Shown here in pieces: positions 1-7,132 of a stretch of DNA of 64,000 bases. The notes beneath the pieces were generated by a model, which made no database searches, was not told the origin of the DNA, and was given only the letters and a program-made list of their open reading frames with translations. The stretch's first letter is position 1, and each line of letters begins with the position of its first letter. The translations under genes and the position numbers were made by a program. This stretch comes from QAMX01 sp964515055 (GTDB taxonomy: Bacteria; Bacillota; Clostridia; Oscillospirales; QAMX01), in the NCBI GenBank assembly GCA_964515055.1, contig CAZEUG010000003.1:1-64000 (forward strand), written 5' to 3'.

Positions 1-434
1 AAATCGTGTGCCAACAGGGATGCTTCTCGCCCCTATTGGAAACCCAGAGCCAAGGAGCTGCTCTCGCCTGCCGGCTCGGTCAAGCGCTTCAAAATGCGTT
101 GCATTTTGAGGTCGCCACCGGCGACCCGCGCCCCTCTGGACACCCGCATTTTTTCCTCGGAAATGGTACCCAAACTGTAAAAATGCAGTTTGGCACCTTT
201 CCTCCGAAAATACAAAACCGCTGAACTCTCCATCCTTGCGAGGATGAAAAATACAGCGGTTTTCGTTTTGCCGCACTCATACATTTTTGTAAAATCATTC
301 GTGCGTCAATCAAGGGCGATGGCGGTTTTGTCCGTCACCGCCCTTGGCTGTGCGTATTGTTTAGTTTGCCTTGCTCTTTCTGAACTTACCGTACATTACG
401 GACACAACAACGATTGCACTTATTCATTTGTTAT
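1..434. other. Hairpin-rich non-coding left edge, possible mobile-element remnant
   Basis: I see no convincing gene here. The stretch is unusually rich in inverted repeats: about 11-39 (CCAACAGGG against CCCTATTGG), 90-108 (CAAAATGC against GCATTTTG), 110-126 (GGTCGCC against GGCGACC), 165-197 (around CCAAACTG/CAGTTTGG), 214-263 and 311-346 (15-base arms with two mismatches). Such clusters are common at transfer origins and ends of conjugative elements, and the neighbouring rlmD 3' end is a known integration hotspot in Firmicutes. That link is inference only, because no recombinase or relaxase is in the window. Confidence 0.4.
214..263 (+). terminator. Terminator-like stem-loop
   Basis: AAAACCGCTG (214-223) pairs with CAGCGGTTTT (254-263), with an inner CATCC/GGATG stem, and is followed by CGTTTTG. 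It is AT-flanked on both sides, so it could work in either direction. No gene that would use it on the plus strand is visible. Confidence 0.4.
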
Positions 435-2723
435 TTAATTGTTCATATATGGTTCAAGCGCTGTGAGCATCCCGGTATTTATGCGATAGGTTCCGTCAAC
501 AAGAGGATCTGTATCCCGTTTCTCGGTATTTAAGAGTTGTACCGAAATACACCAAGGGAATCCTGCATCCTGCATCGCTTCTGCACCTGCAACAGATACT
601 CCAATGGCGGCTTCTTGGGATATGTACGCATCCGCGTAAGGACCCCACTCTTGCACCATAACGGCAACGCCAGTTTCTTTTGAGAAGGTAACCCATTTTT
701 CAAGCATTGCCGCATAGTAATCTTTTCCGTAAGTATATCGCTTACCGCCGTCATGGGTAACGGTATAGCTTCCGTCATCGGCTACTGCTATCACAGGATT
801 GACATATTCACCGTCGAATGCGAAGTCCACTTCGCAAACGACCAGCACGACTTTGTTTTCGCAAAGTGTATTGGTGTTTTGACCGTCGTTCCAGGGAGAA
901 ACCATTTTGGGAACGGCAGACTCACCCTTTTCGGGGTACACCAGTGCGATCCCCCGGAATCCCATGCCAGTATTGCCGTGCCATGCCAGAACAAGCTTCT
1001 TTGCACCGGATGTCAAGGGGGTAAATTCCCTCATAATACTCCGGTTGTCTTCATTCACAGGAAGAGACTCGATCAGCTGGCCATCCGCGTACAGCACCAA
1101 TTCGCCATTTGCGTCATCGGTATTGCCGATCAGCAGCTGCATCTGCATTCCTTCGGGAAAATTCCCTTCAAAGGTATAATTTCCCTCGGGGGAGAAAATA
1201 AAGCCCGTCACGTAATCGTAAGGCCACTGTTGTCCGGCATACCACCATGCATTGTAATCCCAACCGGCAGTATAGAGGGAATCGGGTCCGTACATATGGG
1301 TCGCCAACGCCACCCTGTCGTTGGCAAGACCATATACAGGCTGCTGAGAACCGGCCAGGCCATCCACGAAAATCAGTCGTTCATCTCCGTATTCCCGGAT
1401 GGCTGAAATGACTTCCCGTGCTTTCTTTACGTAAAGCTCTTCATCGTCAAGGGAAAGCATCCACGGCTCATTGAAAATATTCAGGCTGAATACGCTGTTT
1501 GGCAGATCCGCATACCGTCTTGCCAGCATTTGATAGCAGGAAACAAGTCTGGCAGTAAGCTCCTCATCGTGGAAGCCAGCAACGCCCATAGACGCACCAT
1601 CAAAGCCTTCCTCATCTACGAGAATGCATATATGTACACCGTATTCAATTGCCCAATTCATAGCCGCATCCAAGCTATCCAGCCAATACCGTGGAATGGT
1701 CATTTCTTTCCCATTCCATTGGAATATTTCATCTGTAATAAAGATACGGGCAAAATCAATACCGTATTCCTGCCGCAGTGCGAAATCACTTTCACGCATT
1801 AAACCGGTATTGCTTCTCAATTCTATCGCCATTCCGCTCCAGGACGGCAGATTGTTCCACGAAGCATCCGGCATTTCAGACGCCTTTGCCAACTGTTCGG
1901 GGGTAAATTCCAGCTTGCCGATGGCAGACATAGGGACTGCCGTCTGATCGAGATATGCATTGTACAGCCGCTTACAGGCAACGATCGCTTCCTTCCGGGT
2001 GATTGGCTCGTCATAACGGATATACAGCTCCTCATCCACGTCGAGGATTGGCAGATAGTTCGTCTTATCCATTTGTGCAGCGCAATAAACAGAACCCCAC
2101 ACGTCAAAGCCCACTTTGTCGTTTTCCGGCAAATTCCCTTCGTTAAAAAGCTTCATCTCCATACAGGGGAGGGCACTGCCTACACGATCGTGGTAGATGC
2201 TGAGGGTATGAATATACTGGAAAGCATCGTAGTTATATGACTCTTGGGCATTCTCAATGCCATGGTAATTTTCCAATGCAAGCCTATAGATGTATCCCAT
2301 GGCGTGTCCGCGGTAGCAGATTGAGTTATCCACCCATTCGGGACTATTCAGCCAGGAGAGGGTCACCTGAGACGGTTCATCAATTCGTGCACACAGCATT
2401 GTTTCAAGAAAATCAGCCATTTCGATGCAGGTAATCTGTTCATCCAGATCATCGAGCCATCCATCTGGAATGGCAAACAATGTCGCTGCCTCGGCTACTT
2501 CCGGGTCATCAATAACAGGTGTATCTTCTGTGGGATTAGTAGTTTGGTTAACATTTCCCTCCGAGGATTCACCATCTTCTGTTTTGGAAGGTATTTGGTT
2601 AACACTTTCCTCCGAAGATGTGCTATCTTCTGTTTTGGGCGGTGATTGGTTTCCACAGCCCATCATTAGCCCTGAGACCATTGCCATGCAAAGCAACAGA
2701 CATGGAATTTTCCTAATTAGCAT
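435..2723 (-). CDS. GH5-like glycoside hydrolase lipoprotein with SLH-like segments
   Basis: Predicted secreted, lipid-anchored glycosidase of 762 residues. The signal peptide ends in a lipobox (LMMGC, Cys23), followed by a Ser/Thr/Glu-rich linker with imperfect internal repeats (about 31-68). Residues 85-270 contain helices resembling S-layer homology repeats (for example ITRKEAIVACKRLYNAY). The second half resembles a GH5 or clan GH-A barrel: Glu419 in NIFNEPW fits the acid/base and Glu692 in VQEWGPY fits the nucleophile. A beta-rich insert of about 100 residues between them (about 505-610) looks like a carbohydrate-binding module. A strong AGGAGG precedes the ATG. The flanking DNA is more AT-rich than the rest of the window, which suggests transfer. 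Exact substrate unknown; beta-mannan or beta-glucan would be typical. Confidence 0.72.
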   Translation of the reverse strand: MLIRKIPCLLLCMAMVSGLMMGCGNQSPPKTEDSTSSEESVNQIPSKTEDGESSEGNVNQTTNPTEDTPVIDDPEVAEAATLFAIPDGWLDDLDEQITCIEMADFLETMLCARIDEPSQVTLSWLNSPEWVDNSICYRGHAMGYIYRLALENYHGIENAQESYNYDAFQYIHTLSIYHDRVGSALPCMEMKLFNEGNLPENDKVGFDVWGSVYCAAQMDKTNYLPILDVDEELYIRYDEPITRKEAIVACKRLYNAYLDQTAVPMSAIGKLEFTPEQLAKASEMPDASWNNLPSWSGMAIELRSNTGLMRESDFALRQEYGIDFARIFITDEIFQWNGKEMTIPRYWLDSLDAAMNWAIEYGVHICILVDEEGFDGASMGVAGFHDEELTARLVSCYQMLARRYADLPNSVFSLNIFNEPWMLSLDDEELYVKKAREVISAIREYGDERLIFVDGLAGSQQPVYGLANDRVALATHMYGPDSLYTAGWDYNAWWYAGQQWPYDYVTGFIFSPEGNYTFEGNFPEGMQMQLLIGNTDDANGELVLYADGQLIESLPVNEDNRSIMREFTPLTSGAKKLVLAWHGNTGMGFRGIALVYPEKGESAVPKMVSPWNDGQNTNTLCENKVVLVVCEVDFAFDGEYVNPVIAVADDGSYTVTHDGGKRYTYGKDYYAAMLEKWVTFSKETGVAVMVQEWGPYADAYISQEAAIGVSVAGAEAMQDAGFPWCISVQLLNTEKRDTDPLVDGTYRINTGMLTALEPYMNN

Positions 2724-2794
2724 ATCTAAAGCCTCCTAAGTATAAAGTATGGTTAATATCTCACTAGATTCAATATTTTCCGCACTTTACCCAA

Positions 2795-2822
2795 TTTATA
2801 TTATATTATATTATATTATATC
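2795..2822. repeat. TTATA microsatellite
   Basis: About five consecutive TTATA units lie in an AT-rich spacer between the GH5-like gene and the rlmD tail fragment. It may form part of the promoter region of the lipoprotein gene on the minus strand or mark an insertion boundary. No clear -35/-10 pair is evident. Confidence 0.6.
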
Positions 2823-2869
2823 ATAAAAACGTAAATTTTCCATCATATAAGACAAAAAATCCGCCCTCC

Positions 2870-3142
2870 TTAAATCATGCCGAAGTGCTTCAATGCCTCC
2901 TTGATTGCCTTTTCTTTATCCGGCGGGCATTGGGGTTGTTTAGCGTCCTCAGACTTCGGCTTATTGTAATTCTCACGCTCAATGATACCGCACTGCTGTT
3001 TTACCTGTGCGATATACAAGCTGCTGACTTTCAAGCCGCTATGCTCCAGCACATATTCCTTGATTTCGGGATAAGTGGCTTTCTTCTCCGCATCGGTCAC
3101 ATCCAGCTCGTCCATGTTCAGCTCAATCTCAATATGCTGCCG
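2870..3142 (-). pseudogene. Out-of-frame C-terminal tail of an RlmD-type methyltransferase
   Basis: Reading from RQHIEIELNMDELD to the stop, this frame encodes about 90 residues that match, from memory, the C-terminal extension carried by many Firmicutes RlmD proteins (motifs AEKKATY, LYIAQVKQ, IIERENYNKPKSED, ALKHFGMI). It begins inside the 3' end of rlmD but in the +1 frame, so the upstream methyltransferase stops 11 bases after the fragment starts. The fragment has no ribosome site or credible start of its own. The most likely explanations are a frameshift, or a scar left when an integrative element inserted at or excised from the rlmD 3' end and supplied a foreign tail. Confidence 0.65.
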
Positions 3143-4502
3143 ATTGTTTGGACAATAAACATACCGTTTCGACGTTAGCTGTGCGCGGGAAGAGATCGAA
3201 CCCGGAAACTGCGTCCACCTGGTACCCTCCGGAACGCAGACGCGCAACGTCACGCGCCAGCGTGGCAGGGTCGCAGGAGACATAGATCAGATGCTGGATA
3301 TCGAGATCGGTGAGGAATTGACAGACCGGTTCTGCCAGTCCCTTGCGCGGTGGATCAACGACCACCAGATCCGGGTGAAAATCAATCTGAGCCAGCTGTG
3401 CCGTCGCGTCCTGTGCATCGGCACAGAAAAACCTGACATTTTTCAACTGGTTCTGCGCGGCGTTTGCTTCCGCATCCCGTACCGCATCCGGAACGGATTC
3501 AATGCCGACAGCCGAGCGACAACGCCGCGCAAGTGCCAACGTAATGCTGCCGGCACCGCAGAAGAGATCAAGCACATTCAGGGTTTCGAGCGGAGCGCAC
3601 TGCGCCGCATAGGTGAGAATCTGTGCATACAGCCGCTCACACTGCGCATGATTGACCTGATAGAATGTGTGCGGGGAAAGGGACAACGTGTTCCCGGCGA
3701 GAACATCGGTAATCACCGGCTCACCCCAGATGCGAAAGATGCGCTCACCGATTAGACGGTTGGAGGCCTCCGGCTGGTGCGAAAGCAGAACGGATGTCAG
3801 CTCCGGCGCGGCTGCTTTCAAATACAGTACCAGCTCCTCCACGTAGGGGAGACGCCGCTTGGCCGCGTTGATGCAGACCATGATTTCGCCGGAGACAGCG
3901 CCGCGACGAATGAAAATGCTGCGGACGACACCCTTCTGTGTGGCTTCATCATAGGCGGGCACACCATACTCGTTCATATAGGTGCAGACGGCCGCTGCCA
4001 GCTCGCTGAAGACCGGCGGGTGAATCCGACAAGTCGTGCAGGGAATCACTGCGTGCGTATTGGCGCGGAAAAAGCCGAAAACAGCCTTTCCGTCCTTGCC
4101 AGGTGCAACTGGAAAAATGGCCTTGTTGCGGTACGCATCGATGGCTTCAGCCGGGTGATAGGCAATCTCCGGACAGGAAATACCGCCAATGCGCTCCAAA
4201 GCGGAGGTAATCTGCTCCTTTTTCAACCTGGATTCCGCTTCATAGGCAATATGCCGGTAGTTACAGCCACCACAGGCCGGAAAAGCCGGACAATCATTCG
4301 CAATGCGGTCGGGCGATGGCTGGATGCAGCGCTCGGTTCGTCCGATTGCACGATTCGAAAGGCATTTGACAATCCGAACCTCCAAAACGTCCCCGACGGC
4401 TGCACCCGGGACAAAAACGGCGATGCCCTCAGCGCGGCCGATTCCGTGCCCGTCATGCGTATATCCCGTGATGGTCAATTCAAACAAATCGTTCTTTTTC
4501 AA
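3129..4502 (-). CDS. rlmD: 23S rRNA (uracil-1939-C5)-methyltransferase RlmD/RumA family
   Basis: SAM-dependent enzyme that makes 5-methyluridine in 23S rRNA (RlmD/RlmCD/TrmA family), 457 residues. A TRAM RNA-binding domain covers about 5-60. Cys71, Cys77 and Cys80 plus a Cys near 157 fit the [4Fe-4S] site of RumA. The SAM domain has NVLDLFCGAGSITL, and the catalytic Cys sits in YVSCDPATLARD near the C-terminus. Start is TTG with GAGGGG eight bases upstream. It lies 12 bases after the DUF3298-type gene, suggesting co-transcription. The protein ends soon after VETVCLLSK, and the usual family extension follows in another frame (2870-3142). The catalytic core is intact, so it is probably active. 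Confidence 0.9.
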   Translation of the reverse strand: MKKNDLFELTITGYTHDGHGIGRAEGIAVFVPGAAVGDVLEVRIVKCLSNRAIGRTERCIQPSPDRIANDCPAFPACGGCNYRHIAYEAESRLKKEQITSALERIGGISCPEIAYHPAEAIDAYRNKAIFPVAPGKDGKAVFGFFRANTHAVIPCTTCRIHPPVFSELAAAVCTYMNEYGVPAYDEATQKGVVRSIFIRRGAVSGEIMVCINAAKRRLPYVEELVLYLKAAAPELTSVLLSHQPEASNRLIGERIFRIWGEPVITDVLAGNTLSLSPHTFYQVNHAQCERLYAQILTYAAQCAPLETLNVLDLFCGAGSITLALARRCRSAVGIESVPDAVRDAEANAAQNQLKNVRFFCADAQDATAQLAQIDFHPDLVVVDPPRKGLAEPVCQFLTDLDIQHLIYVSCDPATLARDVARLRSGGYQVDAVSGFDLFPRTANVETVCLLSKQSAAY

Positions 4503-4514
4503 AATGCTGCCCCT

Positions 4515-5510
4515 CTATCCCATATATAATGGATTGATTTTCAACTGCCCCGTCAATTCACTGTAAGGAATCGTGAATTGAAGAATGCCAGCACCGTAGG
4601 ATGCCAGTTCAAAGGGATTGAAGTAAATCACAAGGCCTTTCTCACTGAAATACCAACGGTCTTCCAGATCGAAGAAGTAGACGAGGTTTTCATAGTCGGC
4701 ATAATACGCCGAGGGATTCGACCGGATTTTTGTGAGAATTGCCTCATAGATTGTTTTCTGACTGCCCGAAAGGCCGGAGGAGAAGATGCCAGGCAGCTTG
4801 AAAGCCGCGTTGGAGACGACTGAGAAATTGTAGGTTCGCTGAGCAATGGAGTCGTGTGCTTCGCCAGTGTGCTTGGTTTCTGTGAAAACAACTGATACGG
4901 CCGTGGCTGAGCAGACGGTGATTTCATATTCAACTGAGAGACGATAGGGCAGTGCGCTGCTCCCGGCGGTGCGTGCCTGCTTGGCGTATGTCAGCAGCTC
5001 CTCCAACGCATATTTCTCATATTCGGCGGCAATGGCTGCAACGGCCTTGTTCAGCACATCGGGTGACGAGCCGCCGTCACCTGACGCCGAAAAAACAGGG
5101 AAGGATACCTGATACCGGAGAACGACCTGACCGTTGTCGGATTCCTCACCGGAAAGATTTTCAGAACGCAGCAGCTGAAAGGAAGTTGCTTCAATCTGTG
5201 GCGGTTCCGAGGAAGAGGTGCTGGTGGGGGGGACACTCGATGTGTCCGCGGAGGTTCCGGTTGTCTGGTCGGACGAGGACTGAGCAGGACCGATGAGGTC
5301 GAGCGTGATGGGTGGGAGCGTGCCGACTGTCCCGATGGAGGTCGCAGAGGACTCGGTCGTCCCGTCCTGTACCTCCGGACTGTCACCCTCATTGCCGGAA
5401 GCGATGAAAATGGCGACAATCGCGGCCAACAGCAGCGGTGCTGCAATGGCGATGCAGAGCTTCCACGGAATGGTACGCTTTCGAAATTTGAACTGAAACT
5501 GAAAAGACAT
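4515..5510 (-). CDS. Membrane-anchored DUF3298/RsiV-PdaC-like protein
   Basis: 331 residues. There is a short basic cytoplasmic start, one membrane segment at about 17-37, a Ser/Thr/Pro-rich linker (about 40-105), then a domain resembling the extracellular DUF4163/DUF3298 module of RsiV anti-sigma factors and PdaC deacetylases (conserved SVVFTETKHTGEAH, NFSVVSNAAFKL, LVIYFNPFELASYGAG). The domain therefore faces outside. No sigma-factor gene lies beside it and there is no cytoplasmic anti-sigma domain, so it is more likely a stand-alone envelope sensor or peptidoglycan-binding protein than an RsiV orthologue. Transcribed before rlmD on the same strand. Confidence 0.7.
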   Translation of the reverse strand: MSFQFQFKFRKRTIPWKLCIAIAAPLLLAAIVAIFIASGNEGDSPEVQDGTTESSATSIGTVGTLPPITLDLIGPAQSSSDQTTGTSADTSSVPPTSTSSSEPPQIEATSFQLLRSENLSGEESDNGQVVLRYQVSFPVFSASGDGGSSPDVLNKAVAAIAAEYEKYALEELLTYAKQARTAGSSALPYRLSVEYEITVCSATAVSVVFTETKHTGEAHDSIAQRTYNFSVVSNAAFKLPGIFSSGLSGSQKTIYEAILTKIRSNPSAYYADYENLVYFFDLEDRWYFSEKGLVIYFNPFELASYGAGILQFTIPYSELTGQLKINPLYMG

Positions 5511-5681
5511 GACAATGTATCAAAGCCGCCCGAACGGGCAGGCAATCCTTTCATGATTTTTCTGCCCCCTGATTTCCGCGAAGGTTGACGCTCCGAAGAA
5601 CACGAGGCGTCTCTATTATACCATAAAGCCGGGAAAAAGAAAAGTTGTACAGAAAAAAACCGAAAAAAACGTTTTTCAGAC

Positions 5682-5709
5682 TTGACAAATCGGAGATTTC
5701 TGGTATAAT
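5682..5709 (+). promoter_or_regulatory. Promoter of rpsF-ssb-rpsR
   Basis: TTGACA at 5682-5687, 16-base spacer, TATAAT at 5704-5709. This is a consensus sigma-A promoter about 98 bases before the rpsF start. Confidence 0.85.
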
Positions 5710-5714
5710 AAACA

Positions 5715-5754
5715 GGATGGCTGGCACGTCCGCAGACGTTCCGGCCGCCAATCC
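5715..5754 (+). promoter_or_regulatory. S6:S18-type ribosomal-protein leader element
   Basis: The leader folds as GGAT/ATCC (5715-5718 with 5751-5754), GGC/GCC, a short G-C extension, an unpaired CCG at 5741-5743, and an ACGTC/GACGT hairpin. A bulged CCG beside an apical stem-loop is the hallmark of the autoregulatory element bound by the S6:S18 complex. It sits between a strong promoter and rpsF, as expected. The pairing was drawn by hand and a covariance model would settle it. Confidence 0.6.
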
Positions 5755-5806
5755 TTACTCCCGGCAGAAGCGCGGGGGTCATAGACCAGAAGGAGGTGTA
5801 TCTGAA

Positions 5807-6112
5807 ATGGCAAACATGGGCAAATACGAAGCAGTCATTATCATCAATGCCACTTTGGACGACAGCGCGATCGAGGACACAATCAACCGTGTCAAAAACC
5901 TGATCGGTGAACACGGTACGCTGGACGCCATCGACGATTGGGGCAAGCGCAAGCTCGCATATCCGATCAATGACATGATGGAAGGCTATTACATTCTGCT
6001 GAACTTCACCGCTCCGAAGGAATTCCCGGCAGAACTCGATCGAATCTGCAACATCAGCGACGCGGTCATCCGCTCCCTGATCGTCGCAAAGGAAGAAGAA
6101 GAACAGAAGTAA
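5807..6112 (+). CDS. rpsF: 30S ribosomal protein S6
   Basis: 101-residue S6 that pairs with S18 on the platform of the 30S subunit. The start MANMGKYEAVIIINATLDD and the segment AYPINDMMEGYYILLNF are typical. The ATG at 5807 is chosen because AGGAGG lies at 5791-5796; upstream in-frame codons fall in the structured leader. It is the first gene of the conserved rpsF-ssb-rpsR operon, and its product with S18 probably represses the operon through the leader element. Confidence 0.95.
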   Translation: MANMGKYEAVIIINATLDDSAIEDTINRVKNLIGEHGTLDAIDDWGKRKLAYPINDMMEGYYILLNFTAPKEFPAELDRICNISDAVIRSLIVAKEEEEQK

Positions 6113-6145
6113 TCTCAATCAATCAGAAAGGGCGTGTCCTTCCGT

Positions 6146-6616
6146 ATGCTGAATAAAGCGATTTTAATGGGGCGTCTGACGCGTGACCCTGAACTCAGAC
6201 ACACGCAGAATAATACGCCCGTTGCATCCTTCCGCCTCGCAGTTGATCGCGGCCGCAAAAGTGCGGATGCGAATCAGCCGTCCGCCGATTTCATCGACAT
6301 CGTCGCATGGAATCAACAGGCAGAATTTGTTTCGCGCTATTTCCGGAAAGGCCAGCTTGTCGCTGTCTGCGGGCGGATTCAGACAAGAACCTGGACGGAT
6401 AACAACGGGAACAACCGCAATAGCGTCGAAGTTGTGGCCGATGAAGTTCATTTCGCCGAACCCAAACGCGACAGCTATGATTCTGTTCCGACAGGCGGTC
6501 AACAGGGCGGCTATGCGCCAGCTCCCTCCAATCGGGCAGCTGCGCCGGTTGCACAGCAACCCTATTCGGGTGGCTTTGATGAGATCACCGACGATGACGG
6601 TGACCTTCCGTTCTGA
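6146..6616 (+). CDS. ssb: Single-stranded DNA-binding protein
   Basis: 156-residue SSB with an N-terminal OB fold (about 1-105, MLNKAILMGRLTRDPELR start, FIDIVAWNQQAEF core), a Gln/Pro/Gly-rich linker and the acidic partner-recruiting tip DDDGDLPF at the C-terminus. It coats single-stranded DNA as a tetramer and recruits replication and repair proteins. The ATG at 6146 fits the family start; a GTG at 6134 in frame would add four residues but sits only one base from the AAAGGG site. It lies between the two ribosomal protein genes, the usual place in Firmicutes. Confidence 0.95.
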   Translation: MLNKAILMGRLTRDPELRHTQNNTPVASFRLAVDRGRKSADANQPSADFIDIVAWNQQAEFVSRYFRKGQLVAVCGRIQTRTWTDNNGNNRNSVEVVADEVHFAEPKRDSYDSVPTGGQQGGYAPAPSNRAAAPVAQQPYSGGFDEITDDDGDLPF

Positions 6617-6681
6617 CCCTGCGTTGAATTTTCGCCGGATATCCCGGCAAGTGACATTGCTTTGAAAAGGAGGCCATTTCC

Positions 6682-6927
6682 GTGGAAAACGAAAGAACCG
6701 AACGGCCTGCGCGTCCGCGCAAACGCAGAAAGGTCTGCGTATTCTGTGCCGATAAGATCTACGACATCGACTATAAGGACGTGTCCCGTCTTCGCCGCTT
6801 CATGAGCGAACGTGCGAAGATTCTGCCCCGCCGTATGACGGGCACCTGCGCGAAGCATCAGCGCCAGCTGACCATCGCCATCAAACGCGCACGTCATATC
6901 GCACTGCTGCCGTATATCTCTGACTAA
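6682..6927 (+). CDS. rpsR: 30S ribosomal protein S18
   Basis: 81-residue S18 that binds 16S rRNA together with S6. It carries a Cys-rich variant (VCVFC near the start and TGTCAKHQ later), which in this family usually indicates a zinc-binding C+ form. Start is GTG at 6682 with AAAGGAGG eight bases upstream. A Rho-independent terminator follows 15 bases after the stop, ending the operon. Confidence 0.95.
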   Translation: MENERTERPARPRKRRKVCVFCADKIYDIDYKDVSRLRRFMSERAKILPRRMTGTCAKHQRQLTIAIKRARHIALLPYISD

Positions 6928-6941
6928 ACCCGATTGGATCG

Positions 6942-6983
6942 AAAGAGCTGTGAACCTCAAAGAGGCTTCACAGCTCTTTTTTT
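6942..6983 (+). terminator. Rho-independent terminator after rpsR
   Basis: AAAGAGCTGTGAA pairs with TTCACAGCTCTTT around a short loop, followed by a run of T. It ends the rpsF-ssb-rpsR transcript. Confidence 0.9.
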
Positions 6984-7034
6984 CGAACAGACTGCAAAAT
7001 TCCGAAAAAAATGCGGGAAGAAAGAATCTCCCTC

Positions 7035-7063
7035 TTGACAAACACAGGACGAAGTATTATAAT
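7035..7063 (+). promoter_or_regulatory. Promoter of the citrate synthase-GntR-U32 operon
   Basis: TTGACA at 7035-7040, 17-base spacer, TATAAT at 7058-7063, about 70 bases before the first start codon. Confidence 0.85.
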
Positions 7064-7083
7064 ACACACATTAACTCGAAGAG

Positions 7084-7095
7084 ATTGTATACAAT
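7084..7095 (+). promoter_or_regulatory. Candidate GntR operator palindrome
   Basis: ATTGTATACAAT is a perfect 12-base palindrome just downstream of the -10 box, followed by a second half-site (TTATACAA). TTGTATACAA-like sites are typical of FCD-subfamily GntR regulators, one of which is the second gene of this operon. Negative autoregulation is the simplest reading. Confidence 0.5.
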
Positions 7096-7132
7096 TATAC
7101 AAACATACGAGCATACGAAAGGATCTATACCT

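Noticed and set aside
5051..6118. 355-codon frame on minus spanning the rpsF promoter
   Set aside because: It runs across two oppositely placed real genes and a consensus promoter, and shows no coherent protein.
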